Notes: generated by a model from the sequence alone, not told the origin. A stretch of 64,000 nt of DNA from Hyalangium versicolor (GCF_020103695.1 NZ_JAHXBF010000006.1:62001-126000); one strand, 5' to 3'; positions 25,676-34,013 are shown, counted from the stretch's first letter. Program-made: numbers and translations.

Positions 25676-25954
25676 GTGCCGCTCCTGCCGCTCGCTGCCC
25701 TCTTCGGGCTCGTCACTGTCGTCTGCGCCTTCTTCCTGTACCTCCACGCGTTCCGTCGCAGCGTGGGCACGGGGATGATGGTGCTGCTCATTCCCTGCTA
25801 CATCCTCTTCTACGCGTTCAGCCAGTTCGAGCACCCGCGCAAGAACCTCATCCTCGCGGGGTTCTTCGGGTGCTCGGTGCTGGCGGCCGTGTTTCTGGGG
25901 CTCGGAGCGCACGGCCTGTCCCGGATGATGATGGGCATGCCGGCGGACTACTGA
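25676..25954 (+). CDS. Small membrane protein, 92 residues
   Basis: Unrecognised protein made almost wholly of three hydrophobic helices: PLAALFGLVTVVCAFFLYLH, GMMVLLIPCYILFYAFSQF and LILAGFFGCSVLAAVFLGLG. The ends are short and polar (MPADY). Start GTG 25676 was chosen as it begins directly before the first helix; the frame is open upstream with no hydrophobic or conserved features. It is divergent from the 102-residue membrane gene, which suggests a shared upstream region of about 90 bp. Confidence 0.6.
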   Translation: MPLLPLAALFGLVTVVCAFFLYLHAFRRSVGTGMMVLLIPCYILFYAFSQFEHPRKNLILAGFFGCSVLAAVFLGLGAHGLSRMMMGMPADY

Positions 25955-26056
25955 GCCCGGGTGGGGCCGGGGTGAAGGCCTGGCGCAGGGAGGTGCGGAA
26001 TCGTCACGCCTGAGCTCGCTGGGGCGCGCTGCGCGAAGCATCCGGACGTCGCGGCG

Positions 26057-26443
26057 GTGGCACCGTGCTCGCGCTGCGGCACCTTCCTGTGCGGTGACTG
26101 CGTCGAGGTGATGGACGAGCAGGCCTGGTGTGCCGACTGCGTGGAGTGGGTGCGCAAGAACGGTGCTCCCTCGCGGGTGGTGAGGGCGATCTTCGTCCTG
26201 AGCGTCGTCGGCATTGTCGCCTTCCCCATCTGCCTGCTGGTGGTGCCGGTGGCGCAGGGGCTTGTGGGCGGAGTCGGGCTGATGGTGACTTCGCGAGAGC
26301 TGCGCCGCATCCGGCGCGGCGAGGGGCCGCTGCGAGGCCTACGTCAGGCGAAGGTGGCGCGAGTGCTGTGTGCGGTGAACCTGCTGCTCATGCTGCTGTG
26401 GTTCGCCGCCGTCCTCTATGGCCTCTATCGCCGGGGTACGTGA
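26057..26443 (+). CDS. Zinc-ribbon/B-box membrane protein
   Basis: The first canonical start is GTG 26057, giving 128 residues beginning MAPCSRCGTFLCGDCVEVMD then EQAWCADCVEWVRK, a set of CxxC pairs typical of a treble-clef or B-box zinc ribbon. Three membrane helices follow (AIFVLSVVGIVAFPICLLVV; LVGGVGLMVTSREL; VNLLLMLLWFAAVLYGLY). In the same frame the sequence continues upstream as TPELAGARCAKHPDVAAVAP, which supplies the usual first C-x-K-H-P ligands. That extension has no ATG, GTG or TTG, only an ATC at 26000 with GGGAGG 6 nt in front. The true start may therefore be non-canonical. Confidence 0.7.
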   Translation: MAPCSRCGTFLCGDCVEVMDEQAWCADCVEWVRKNGAPSRVVRAIFVLSVVGIVAFPICLLVVPVAQGLVGGVGLMVTSRELRRIRRGEGPLRGLRQAKVARVLCAVNLLLMLLWFAAVLYGLYRRGT

Positions 26444-26463
26444 GGCGAGCGCGCGCCGCGAGT

Positions 26464-27315
26464 CTAGGGCGCGGGAGGCACCTCACCCGCCTTCACCTTG
26501 GCGATGAACGAGTCGATGAGGCGGCGCGCGATGCTCACGCGGGGCGGGATGCGCGGCAGGTTGTCCACGGTGAACCAGCGCGCCTCGGCGATCTCCTGTC
26601 CATCCACCTGCACCTCGCCGCCCGCGTACTCGGCGGTGAAGCCCACCATGAGCGAGCGCCCGAAGGGCCACGGCTGGCTGCCGAAGTAGCGCAGGTTTCG
26701 CAACTCCACGCCAACCTCCTCCTTCACCTCGCGCACCACCGTCTCCTCCAACGACTCGCCCGGCTCCACGAAGCCGGCCAACGTGCTGAAGAACGGCTCG
26801 GGGAACTGGGGCGAGCGCGCCAGCAACATCGTGTCACCGCGAGTGATGAGCACGATGACTGCCGGAGAGATGCGCGGGTAGTACGGCGTGCGGCACGCGG
26901 GGCAGCGGCGCGCGCGCTCGCCGGGGACCAGCTCCGTGGGTGTGGCGTCCCGGCCACAGAAGCGGTGCGTCACATCCCACTCGGCGATGGCCAGCGCCCG
27001 CCCAGCGGCCGACAGCAGCTCCTCGTCCACCTTCATGAACAGGCCGCGCGCGCCCATCAGCCGCATGCCCGCGGGCGGCTCCTGGCCTTTCGGGTACGCG
27101 GCTGCATAGCAATCCACGCCATCCAGGGTGCCGATGAAATGCGCGTCCTTCACGAGTTCCGGGAGCGACGCGCCCTTCGGGAAGAAAATGGCGCCCTCGC
27201 GTTCCTCCACGAGGAGCTCCAGCCCATGTGCGGCGAAGATGAAGGCCTCCTCACGGCTGCGAGAGGGAATCTCATGACCTGGGACGAAACGGGGAGTGCT
27301 CACGGTAGGCACCAT
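26464..27315 (-). CDS. nudC: NudC-type NAD+/NADH (and NAD-RNA decapping) pyrophosphatase
   Basis: Hydrolyses NADH to NMNH and AMP and, in E. coli, removes NAD caps from RNA. About 283 residues. The Nudix box reads GFVEPGESLEETVVREVKEE followed by VGVE, and the NudC-specific SQPWPFG follows. The zinc region is FCGRDATPTELVPG then RRCPACRTPYYPR: the second Cys of the first CxxC pair (Cys101 in E. coli) is Asp here. Start ATG 27315 is the best in-frame choice, though no ribosome site is clear; ATG 27363 would overlap a palindrome. Divergent from a kinase operon. Confidence 0.9.
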   Translation of the reverse strand: MVPTVSTPRFVPGHEIPSRSREEAFIFAAHGLELLVEEREGAIFFPKGASLPELVKDAHFIGTLDGVDCYAAAYPKGQEPPAGMRLMGARGLFMKVDEELLSAAGRALAIAEWDVTHRFCGRDATPTELVPGERARRCPACRTPYYPRISPAVIVLITRGDTMLLARSPQFPEPFFSTLAGFVEPGESLEETVVREVKEEVGVELRNLRYFGSQPWPFGRSLMVGFTAEYAGGEVQVDGQEIAEARWFTVDNLPRIPPRVSIARRLIDSFIAKVKAGEVPPAP

Positions 27316-27616
27316 ACCGGGGAGCCTGGCGGCTTGCAGGCCTTGGGTTCGAACCTGATACATTGTCTTGTATCAGGCAGAGCCTCTCTGGCGGTTGCGG
27401 AGCGGTTCGCTGGGCGGTGGGCTGGTGCCCGTTGCCCGTCCCAGGGAAAGCTCCCCCGTCCGTGACGCCGCTCAATTCCTGCGCGCAAGGGTCCGCTCCG
27501 TTATCACCCTCACCAGCCGGGGTTGGGTCGGACGCCGGGAGGTTGCGACGGGGTGCGTACATGCAACGACGGGGGTCCATGCTGTGCGGGTCCCTGGTGT
27601 TGAAAGGGACCCGGCC
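27316..27616. other. Divergent intergenic region between nudC and the kinase operon
   Basis: A 301-bp region with a perfect 9-bp palindrome near the nudC side (listed separately) and no convincing reading frame of its own. Towards the kinase start it includes GGGA ahead of GTG 27617. The rest shows nothing I can support. Confidence 0.4.
27354..27377. promoter_or_regulatory. Perfect 9-6-9 palindrome, candidate operator
   Basis: CCTGATACA and TGTATCAGG stand 6 bp apart (spacer TTGTCT) in the divergent nudC/kinase region, 39 bp upstream of the nudC start. The symmetry and 24-bp size fit a dimeric regulator such as a TetR-type repressor. The AT-rich centre could overlap a -10 element on either strand. 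Confidence 0.5.
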
Positions 27617-29083
27617 GTGAGCTTCCTGCGCAGCCTCCAGGGGAGGATCCTGCTGCTCTTCTTCCTCCTCGACGGGGCCACGGTGGGGGCGGTGCTCCTC
27701 ATCGTCTCGGGTTCCGCGAGTCAGGGGCCTGGGCGGAGCATCCTGCTGGGTGCGGGCATTGTCCTGGCGCTGCTGCTGGCGGTGGCGGCCGTCTGGGGCA
27801 CGCGGCGGTTGCTGCGTCCGCTGGAACGCATCGAGGGCACGCTGCGGCGCATCGTCGATGAGGGAGACCTGGGCCAGCGCGTGCGCCTGGAGTCCTGGGA
27901 CGGAGTGGGCTCCATCGCGCGGACGCTCGATCAGATGCTGGAGAAGCTGGAGCACCGCACGGCGGAGCTGGAGCGCTCGCGAGACGAACTCGCCCTGCAG
28001 GCCCACATCACCGCGGCCTCACCGGCGGCGATCGCCATGTGTGATTCGCAAGGCACGGCCCGCGTCTGGAACGCGACCGCCGAGCGGCTCTTCGGATGGA
28101 ACCAGCAGGAGATCTCCGAGTGCCCCTTCCTGGAGCGGCTGGCTCCCGCGGGCCGGCAGATCATCCTCACCGAGTTGATGGCGAACGCCAGCGACACGGG
28201 GCCGTGCGAGCTCGAGGTCGGCCTCGTGAGCCGGACGCTGGGGCTGATCCCCGTGCAGTTATTGGTGATGCGGATCTTCGACTCGGCGGGCCAGCCCCTG
28301 GGTTATGTCTTCATCATGAGGGATCAGCGCGAGGTGAAGCGGCTGCGCGAGTCCCTCGTGCAGTCGGAGAAGATGGCGGCCATGGGCACGCTGGTCGCGG
28401 GGCTCTCGCACGAGCTGAACAACCCGCTGGGCATCATCCTCGGCTTCGCGCAGGGTTTGGCGCGGCGCGACACGCTGGATGAGAACTCGAAGGCGGCGGT
28501 GGCCGCTATCGAGCGGCAGGCCCAGCGCTGCGCCCAGCTCGTACGTTCGCTGCTGGACTTCTCGAGCAACAAGGTCACCTACCGCGAGCGCATCGCGGTG
28601 CCCGTGCTCTTGGAGAAGCTGCGCCAGCTCACCCAGGGCAAGGCCCAGCGCGAGAACATCCAGCTGGAGATCGACGTGCCCGCGCAAGGCCTGCCGGAGC
28701 TGGAGGTCAGCGTTCAGGAGATGGAGTCCGCGCTGCTGAACGTGCTGGCCAACGCCCTGGACGCCACGCCGAGCGGCGGTACCGTGAGCGTGAGCGCCCG
28801 GGTGGTGGCCGAGGATATCGGCGTCGAGGTGATCGTGGCCGACTCGGGATGCGGGATGTCCGAGGAAGTCCTGCAACGGGCTTTTGATCCCTTCTTCACG
28901 ACCAAGCCAGTTGGACAGGGGACAGGGCTCGGGTTGTCCATTACAAGGAACGTGGTCGAGGCGCACGGTGGCGCCATCGACGTGAAGACGGCCCCGGGAG
29001 CCGGGACGACGGTCCGGCTCTGGATCCCCGCGACACGCGCGCCGGTCCAGGCGCACCGCACGGAGGCGAACATATGGAAATGA
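27617..29083 (+). CDS. Sensor histidine kinase, TM-HAMP-PAS
   Basis: 488 residues from GTG 27617 (MSFLRSLQGRILLLFFLLDG). Two membrane helices with a short outside loop, a HAMP linker (RRLLRPLERIEGTLRRIVDE, then GDLGQRVRL), a coiled coil, a PAS domain (about residues 130-245; CDSQGTARVWNATAERLFGW), then the H box LVAGLSHELNNPLGI, N box LLNVLANALDATPSGG, G1 ADSGCGMSEE, F box FDPFFTTKP and G2 GQGTGLGLSIT. No receiver domain of its own. It overlaps the start of the next gene by 10 nt, so the two proteins are translationally linked and the following receiver is a likely phosphate acceptor. Confidence 0.92.
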   Translation: MSFLRSLQGRILLLFFLLDGATVGAVLLIVSGSASQGPGRSILLGAGIVLALLLAVAAVWGTRRLLRPLERIEGTLRRIVDEGDLGQRVRLESWDGVGSIARTLDQMLEKLEHRTAELERSRDELALQAHITAASPAAIAMCDSQGTARVWNATAERLFGWNQQEISECPFLERLAPAGRQIILTELMANASDTGPCELEVGLVSRTLGLIPVQLLVMRIFDSAGQPLGYVFIMRDQREVKRLRESLVQSEKMAAMGTLVAGLSHELNNPLGIILGFAQGLARRDTLDENSKAAVAAIERQAQRCAQLVRSLLDFSSNKVTYRERIAVPVLLEKLRQLTQGKAQRENIQLEIDVPAQGLPELEVSVQEMESALLNVLANALDATPSGGTVSVSARVVAEDIGVEVIVADSGCGMSEEVLQRAFDPFFTTKPVGQGTGLGLSITRNVVEAHGGAIDVKTAPGAGTTVRLWIPATRAPVQAHRTEANIWK

Positions 29084-30900
29084 GCCCCATGGTCCATTCG
29101 CCCGAGGCTTCCGCGGAAGAGCCGGCCCGCCCCTGGGAGACGAGCGCCGGGGGGCTGCCCGCCTCGCGAGGCTCTTCGTCCTTGCCGCGCCGCAGCGTGC
29201 AGGAGCTGACGCCCGGGGGTGGCATCTCCGTGCTCGTCATCGACGATGAGCCGGACATGCGCGAGATGCTGGCCTTCTCGCTGCCGTCCAACGAGTTCGA
29301 GGTGGTGACGGCCGACGGAGGCCGCGCGGCGGTGGAGGTGCTGGGCACGCGCCGCTTCGACGTGGCCATCACCGACCTGAAGATGCCGGGCATGAACGGC
29401 GTGGAGACGGTGGCCGCGCTGCGCGAGTTGGATCCGGACATGGAGGTCATCGTCGCCACGGGCTACGCGAGCCTGGAGACGGCGCTGGCCTGCATGAAGC
29501 ACGGCGCCTACGACTACATCCGCAAGCCGTATGACATTGCCGAGCTGCGTCACCTCATCCTCCGCGCGGTGGAGAAGCGGCGCCTGCGCTCCCTGGTGCC
29601 GCTCTATGAGGTGAGCTGCGCGCTGCTGTCGCTGCGGACGCGGAGCGAGGTGCTGGCGCACCTGGGTGAGCTGGCGCTGGATCTGGTGCCACACCAGGCC
29701 TTCCGGCTGCTGTTGCCGGAGCCGGGCACGGACGAGCTGAGCATCGTCGCCTCCACGGATGGGCTGGAGGTGCCCGCCGGGGCGCTGCGCGAGCTGGCGC
29801 GGCGCTCCATCCAGGGCCAGGAGCCCGTCTGCGGGGTGAACAGCTCTCGCGACTGGCCCTTCTCGCCGGTGGATCGGGTGGGCTCGGCGCTGGCGTACTC
29901 GCTGCAGGTGGGGGATGCGCCCGCGGGCAGCCTCATCCTGCTGCGAGGCGTGGGGCAGCCGGTGTTCTCGGTGTCGGAGCTCCAGCGCGGCAGCCTCTTC
30001 GCGGCGCAGCTGGCGCTGGCGCTGGAGACGGCGCGCCTCAACGGCGAACTCGAGGCCCGGGTGAAGGACCTGGAGGCCACGCGCGAGGAGCTGGTGAAGG
30101 CCGAGAAGCTGGCCACCGTCGGCAGGCTGGCGGCCGGGGTGACCCACGAGCTGAGCAACCCGCTGGCCTTCACCAAGGCCAGCCTCCAGGCGCTGACGTC
30201 GTACTCGCAGGACGTGAAGTCCCTGTGGACGACGGCTCGCGAGGTGGCCGAGGCGCTCTCGGGCCGGGAGGAGCCGGGCCTGGCGGAGCTGGCGAAGAAG
30301 CTGCTCACCGCCGCGGGCCAGGAGACCGAGTACTCCATCCGGGACGCGGAGGAGGCGGCGGGGGACGCCATGGAGGGCATGCGCCGCGTGGAGGCGCTGC
30401 TCACGGAGCTGCGAGCCCTGTCCGGAGGCGGCCCCATTGCTCCGACCGAGCGCATGGATCTGGTGCCGCTGCTGACCGCGTGGATGCGAGAGGATCTGCT
30501 GACCCGGCCGCTCCAGGTGGAGGCCACCGCTCCCGTCTTCGCCAAGGTGGGGCGCAATGATTTGGAGTCCAGCCTGGCCCGCATCCTCGCCTTCCTGTGC
30601 GAGGCCACGCCGAGCAAGTCCGGCGTGCGCCCTGGGCCGCTGATCATCCGGGCTGGCTATGAGAATGGCCGCCCTGTCGTGCAGATCGAGGATCCGCTGC
30701 TGGGGCTGAGCGAGGCGCGGCGCGCGGAGATCTTCGATCCGCACATCCAGGTGGACTCCCGGTCCGGGCAGACGATGCGGCTGAATTTCGGACTGGCGTT
30801 GGCCTGGAGGCTGCTGCGCCGCATGGGCGCGGACCTGAAAGTCTCACCCGGAGCCTCGGGAGGCAGTGCCTTCCGGCTCGTTCTCCCGGCGGCCGAGTAG
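29074..30900 (+). CDS. Receiver-GAF-HisKA protein with degenerate ATPase domain
   Basis: 608 residues. Receiver domain at about 52-165 (VLVIDDEPDM; VAITDLKMPG; IRKPYD), then a GAF-like region (about 180-330), a coiled coil and an intact H box GRLAAGVTHELSNPLAF near residue 358. The C-terminal ATPase-like domain lacks the usual motifs: the N box is NDLESSLARILAFLCEA, the G1 position reads IEDPLLGLSE and there is no FFTTK; the last part is NFGLALAWRLLRRMGADLKV. It probably cannot bind ATP normally, but the His could be phosphorylated by another kinase. It overlaps the preceding kinase gene by 10 nt and precedes another hybrid kinase by 13 bp. Confidence 0.85.
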   Translation: MEMSPMVHSPEASAEEPARPWETSAGGLPASRGSSSLPRRSVQELTPGGGISVLVIDDEPDMREMLAFSLPSNEFEVVTADGGRAAVEVLGTRRFDVAITDLKMPGMNGVETVAALRELDPDMEVIVATGYASLETALACMKHGAYDYIRKPYDIAELRHLILRAVEKRRLRSLVPLYEVSCALLSLRTRSEVLAHLGELALDLVPHQAFRLLLPEPGTDELSIVASTDGLEVPAGALRELARRSIQGQEPVCGVNSSRDWPFSPVDRVGSALAYSLQVGDAPAGSLILLRGVGQPVFSVSELQRGSLFAAQLALALETARLNGELEARVKDLEATREELVKAEKLATVGRLAAGVTHELSNPLAFTKASLQALTSYSQDVKSLWTTAREVAEALSGREEPGLAELAKKLLTAAGQETEYSIRDAEEAAGDAMEGMRRVEALLTELRALSGGGPIAPTERMDLVPLLTAWMREDLLTRPLQVEATAPVFAKVGRNDLESSLARILAFLCEATPSKSGVRPGPLIIRAGYENGRPVVQIEDPLLGLSEARRAEIFDPHIQVDSRSGQTMRLNFGLALAWRLLRRMGADLKVSPGASGGSAFRLVLPAAE

Positions 30901-30913
30901 GGACCAGCAGGCC

Positions 30914-32542
30914 ATGGGTGGACAGATTCTCATCGTGGATGACGAGCGGGACATCCGCCGGCTCCTCAGCGACATGCTGTCGCTGGAGGGGCATGAGGTG
31001 ACCGAGGCCTCGAATGGAGTGGAGGCGCTGGAGCGGCTGCGCAAGGCATCGTTCGACCTGGTGGTGACGGACGTGCGGATGCCCAACCTGGGCGGGGTGG
31101 AGCTGCTGCGCCGGGTGCGCGAGGCGTCTCCGTCCACCGAGGTCATCATCGCCACCGCCTACGCCGAGCTGGACACGGCCATCGAGTGTATGCGCGCGGG
31201 CGCGTTCGATCTGCTGCGCAAGCCCTTCAAGCTCCAGGAGCTGTTCTCCTGCGTCTCTCGCGCGCTGGAGAAGCGCCGCCTCAACGTCTCCACGGATCTG
31301 GTGCGGCTGAGCCAGGTGCTCTTCGAGCAGAACGCGCTCGAGCAGTTGCCGCGCGCCATCGTGGACAGCGTGCGCTCGTTCATGGTCGCGGATGCGGTGC
31401 TGCTGGCGCTGCCGGACACGGACGGCAAGCTCCAGGTGGCGCACGCTCACGGGCTGGCGAGCGAGGCGGAGACCGCGCTCTGCCTGGCGCTCGGCGAACA
31501 ACTGTCACGGCTGCTCCCTCAGGATCAGACGCCCGCGGTGCTCGGGCCGCTGGGAGGAGACTGGCGCTTCAAGGACTTCCAGGAGCTGCCCTCGGAGTTG
31601 TCGTGCCTGCTGCTGCCCCTGTCCGCGGGAGAGCGGCTGCTCGGGGTGCTGGTGGTCCTTCGCCGCAGCGAGGCGCGGCCGCTGAGCCGGGGAGAGCTGG
31701 ATCGAGCCTCGCTGCTGTCCGCGCACGCCGTGCTGGCGCTGGAGAACGGGCGCATGGCGGGACAGCTCTCCGCCTCCGAGCGGATGGCCTCCATGGGCCT
31801 GGTGGCGGCGGGGATCAGCCATGAGATCAACAACCCGGCCAGCTTCGTGCTGAGCAATCTCCAGTACGTCCACCAGGAGCTGGCGGCGCTGGGCCGGGTG
31901 CTGAACCCGACCTTCGACGGGCGAGCCGAACCGACCGGGCCCCTCTGGGGAGACCGCGAGCAGGAAGCCTTCGAGGCCATCCAGCAGGCGGTGAGCGAGG
32001 CGCACGAGGGCGCGCGTCGCATCTGCGAGATCGTCCGGGACATGCGGGCGCTGTCTCGGGTGGATGAAAAGGCCGCGGGGTGGTTCGAGCTGAACGAGGC
32101 CATCCGCTCGGCGCTGCGCATCACCCGGGCGGAGACGACGCCCGCGGCCACGGTGATTGTCGAGCTGGCCGAGGGGCTCGAGGTGAGGGGAAGCCCCAGC
32201 CGGGTGTCCCAGGTCTTCAGCAACCTGCTCATCAACGCGGCCCAGGCGTTGGCCGAGTGGAAGGGCGCGCGCAGGGAGATCCGCGTCTCGTCCTACCGGG
32301 CCGGAGATCGGGCGCTCATCGAGGTGGCGGACACAGGGCCGGGGATTGCTCCGGAGCACCTGTCGCGCGTCTTCCAGCCCTTCTTCACGACGAAGGGGAT
32401 GACGACGGGCACCGGACTGGGGCTGTCCATCAGCCGGGACATCGTCCGCCGGCTGGGCGGCGACATCGAGGTGCAGAGCGAGCAGGGGGTGGGCACCGTC
32501 TTCACGGTCTCTCTGCCTGCGCGTCCCATCGAAGGGACGTGA
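30914..32542 (+). CDS. Receiver-GAF-histidine kinase (N-terminal receiver)
   Basis: 542 residues from ATG 30914 (MGGQILIVDDERDIRRLLSD). The receiver has Asp in VVTDVRMPN and Lys in LLRKPFK. A GAF-type region follows (about 130-285), then a complete kinase core: H box VAAGISHEINNPASF, N box FSNLLINAAQALAE, G1 ADTGPGIAPE, F box FQPFFTTKG and G2 GTGLGLSISRD. No membrane segment. It has the same plan as the preceding protein but an intact ATPase. The two may form heterodimers or a relay with the membrane kinase. A glycosyltransferase gene follows after 40 bp. Confidence 0.92.
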   Translation: MGGQILIVDDERDIRRLLSDMLSLEGHEVTEASNGVEALERLRKASFDLVVTDVRMPNLGGVELLRRVREASPSTEVIIATAYAELDTAIECMRAGAFDLLRKPFKLQELFSCVSRALEKRRLNVSTDLVRLSQVLFEQNALEQLPRAIVDSVRSFMVADAVLLALPDTDGKLQVAHAHGLASEAETALCLALGEQLSRLLPQDQTPAVLGPLGGDWRFKDFQELPSELSCLLLPLSAGERLLGVLVVLRRSEARPLSRGELDRASLLSAHAVLALENGRMAGQLSASERMASMGLVAAGISHEINNPASFVLSNLQYVHQELAALGRVLNPTFDGRAEPTGPLWGDREQEAFEAIQQAVSEAHEGARRICEIVRDMRALSRVDEKAAGWFELNEAIRSALRITRAETTPAATVIVELAEGLEVRGSPSRVSQVFSNLLINAAQALAEWKGARREIRVSSYRAGDRALIEVADTGPGIAPEHLSRVFQPFFTTKGMTTGTGLGLSISRDIVRRLGGDIEVQSEQGVGTVFTVSLPARPIEGT

Positions 32543-32582
32543 TAGATGGCGTCCTCGGGCCGCTGGAGGCCGGAGGGACGCG

Positions 32583-33632
32583 ATGCCGCAAGACTCCGCA
32601 TACATTGGTGTGGGCGAGCCGGTGAGCCGCGTCAACGACGCGCTGGAGAAGAAGGGTCCCCTGGGCGAGTTCGCGGCGATGAGCCGCGGGGTGTTCTCGC
32701 AAGTCCTCTCCATGGCGCAGCGAGGGATGAACCCGGCCTCGAACGCGGACTGCGCGAAGTTCGCTCTGGCCGCGTGGCGGGAGACGCGCGAGCGGCAGAA
32801 CCTCTTCCTGGCCGAGGAGTTCCCGGCCATCCAGTTCCTCGCCTGGGACAGGCTCTTGAGCCGCCGCCGCCGCCACATCGTCCTGCTGGTGCACAACGTC
32901 TCCAGCAAGAAGCGGTGGCTGGCGCTGGCGAAGCTGGGGCTCGGTCGGCGGGTGGATCATTTCCTGTGCCTGTCGCCGCACAGCCAGCGCGTGCTCGTGG
33001 AGGAGTATGGACTGCCGCGCGAGCGCGTGTCCGTCATCTACTCGCGGGTGGACACGGCGTACTTCCAGCCGCAGCCCGGCCAGCCCACGAAGCGGCAGGT
33101 GTGCGCGGCGGGCGCGGTGAATCGGGACTACGACACGCTCATCTCAGCGGCCACGGGACTGGACGCGGACGTGAAGATCGCCGCGGACACGGTGTGGCGC
33201 TACTCGGTGGCGGGCAAGGACGGAGCTCAGTCACGCACGCTGCCGTCGAACGTGGAGATGCGCTCGTGGGGCAACTACGCGAACCTGCGCCAGCTCTACG
33301 CCGAGTCTCGCGTGGTGGTGGTGCCGCTGGCCCGGCCCATCATCAGCGGCATCACCGTGGCGCTCGAGGGCATGGCCATGGGCAAGCCCGTCATCCTCAC
33401 GCGCAACCCGTACGTGGAGGGCTTCATCGAGGAGGGCGTTACCGGCTTTCACGTCGAGCCCTCCAACCCGGCTCAACTGCGCGAGCGGATCCACTGGTTG
33501 CTGGAGCACCCTCAGGAGGCCGAGGCAATGGGCCGCAAGGGGAGGGAGAAAGCTGAGCGGGACTTCTCCGTGGAGCGCTACGTGGAGCGCATCCTCGCGC
33601 CCTTCGGTTCACCGGCCACTATCAGCCCGTGA
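32583..33632 (+). CDS. Glycosyltransferase family 4-like (GT-B)
   Basis: 349 residues. The acceptor-side half includes HIVLLVHNVSSKKRWLALAK, and FLCLSPHSQRVLVEEYGLPR leads into the linker PRERVSVIYSRVDTAYFQP. The donor-binding half has LYAESRVVVVPLARP, then GITVALEGMAMGKPVILTRN, in which the Glu of the EGMAMG loop is the usual nucleotide-sugar contact, and VEGFIEEGVTGFHVEPSNPA. Probably transfers a sugar during envelope polysaccharide synthesis. It closes the three-kinase operon and stands 381 bp before epsZ, on the same strand. Donor and acceptor unknown. Confidence 0.88.
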   Translation: MPQDSAYIGVGEPVSRVNDALEKKGPLGEFAAMSRGVFSQVLSMAQRGMNPASNADCAKFALAAWRETRERQNLFLAEEFPAIQFLAWDRLLSRRRRHIVLLVHNVSSKKRWLALAKLGLGRRVDHFLCLSPHSQRVLVEEYGLPRERVSVIYSRVDTAYFQPQPGQPTKRQVCAAGAVNRDYDTLISAATGLDADVKIAADTVWRYSVAGKDGAQSRTLPSNVEMRSWGNYANLRQLYAESRVVVVPLARPIISGITVALEGMAMGKPVILTRNPYVEGFIEEGVTGFHVEPSNPAQLRERIHWLLEHPQEAEAMGRKGREKAERDFSVERYVERILAPFGSPATISP

Positions 33633-33726
33633 GAAGACGAGACGGCACGGTGTCGACACGTCGCGCAACCCGCTCCCCGGAAACCCCGAAAGCTCACTCC
33701 CGGGAAAACCTGTTGGGGAACCGAGC

Positions 33727-33775
33727 AGACAACTCCAGAGGTTGTCTTCTGCGCAAGTGATGTTTTTTGATCACT
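33727..33775. promoter_or_regulatory. Two adjacent inverted repeats, possible terminator or operators
   Basis: AGACAAC and GTTGTCT (33727-33733 and 33741-33747) form a perfect 7-bp stem with a 7-nt loop. Nine bases on, AGTGAT and ATCACT (33756-33761 and 33770-33775) form a 6-bp stem around GTTTTTTG. The T run sits in the second loop, 15 nt after the first stem. They may end the upstream transcript or bind a regulator of the exopolysaccharide genes. Confidence 0.4.
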
Positions 33776-33880
33776 GGTCTCGTACTCGCCTGTAATCGCC
33801 TGGGAAGAGGGGCGATTTCTACCGCGAGCGAAAAGGGCTGGACCTGATGGGTGGGGCGGCTCGCACAATTTCCAGCTTGC

Positions 33881-33910
33881 TTGCGTGCACTTTTCGAGGG
33901 CCCATACAAT
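33881..33910 (+). promoter_or_regulatory. Candidate housekeeping promoter for the exopolysaccharide locus
   Basis: TTGCGT (33881-33886) and TACAAT (33905-33910) stand 18 bp apart, about 104 bp ahead of the epsZ start. The hexamers match the sigma-70 consensus at 4 and 5 of 6 positions. Predicted from sequence only. Confidence 0.35.
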
Positions 33911-34013
33911 CTTCGCTGGTCCAGAGCGTGGTGGTGCCGTGATTTCTCGCCCACTTCCGCAGTTGGGCGGTGTCACCCCCGGGGGATGTTTCCTGGGTCG
34001 TCGGGAGCTTGGC

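Larger units (their letters stand above)
33633..34013 (+). other. Regulatory region upstream of the exopolysaccharide locus
   Basis: A 381-bp non-coding region between the glycosyltransferase and epsZ, AT-richer than its surroundings. It holds two hairpins (33727-33775) and a possible promoter (33881-33910), both listed separately. The last bases carry GGGAG ahead of ATG 34014. No open reading frame in it looks coding. Confidence 0.6.
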
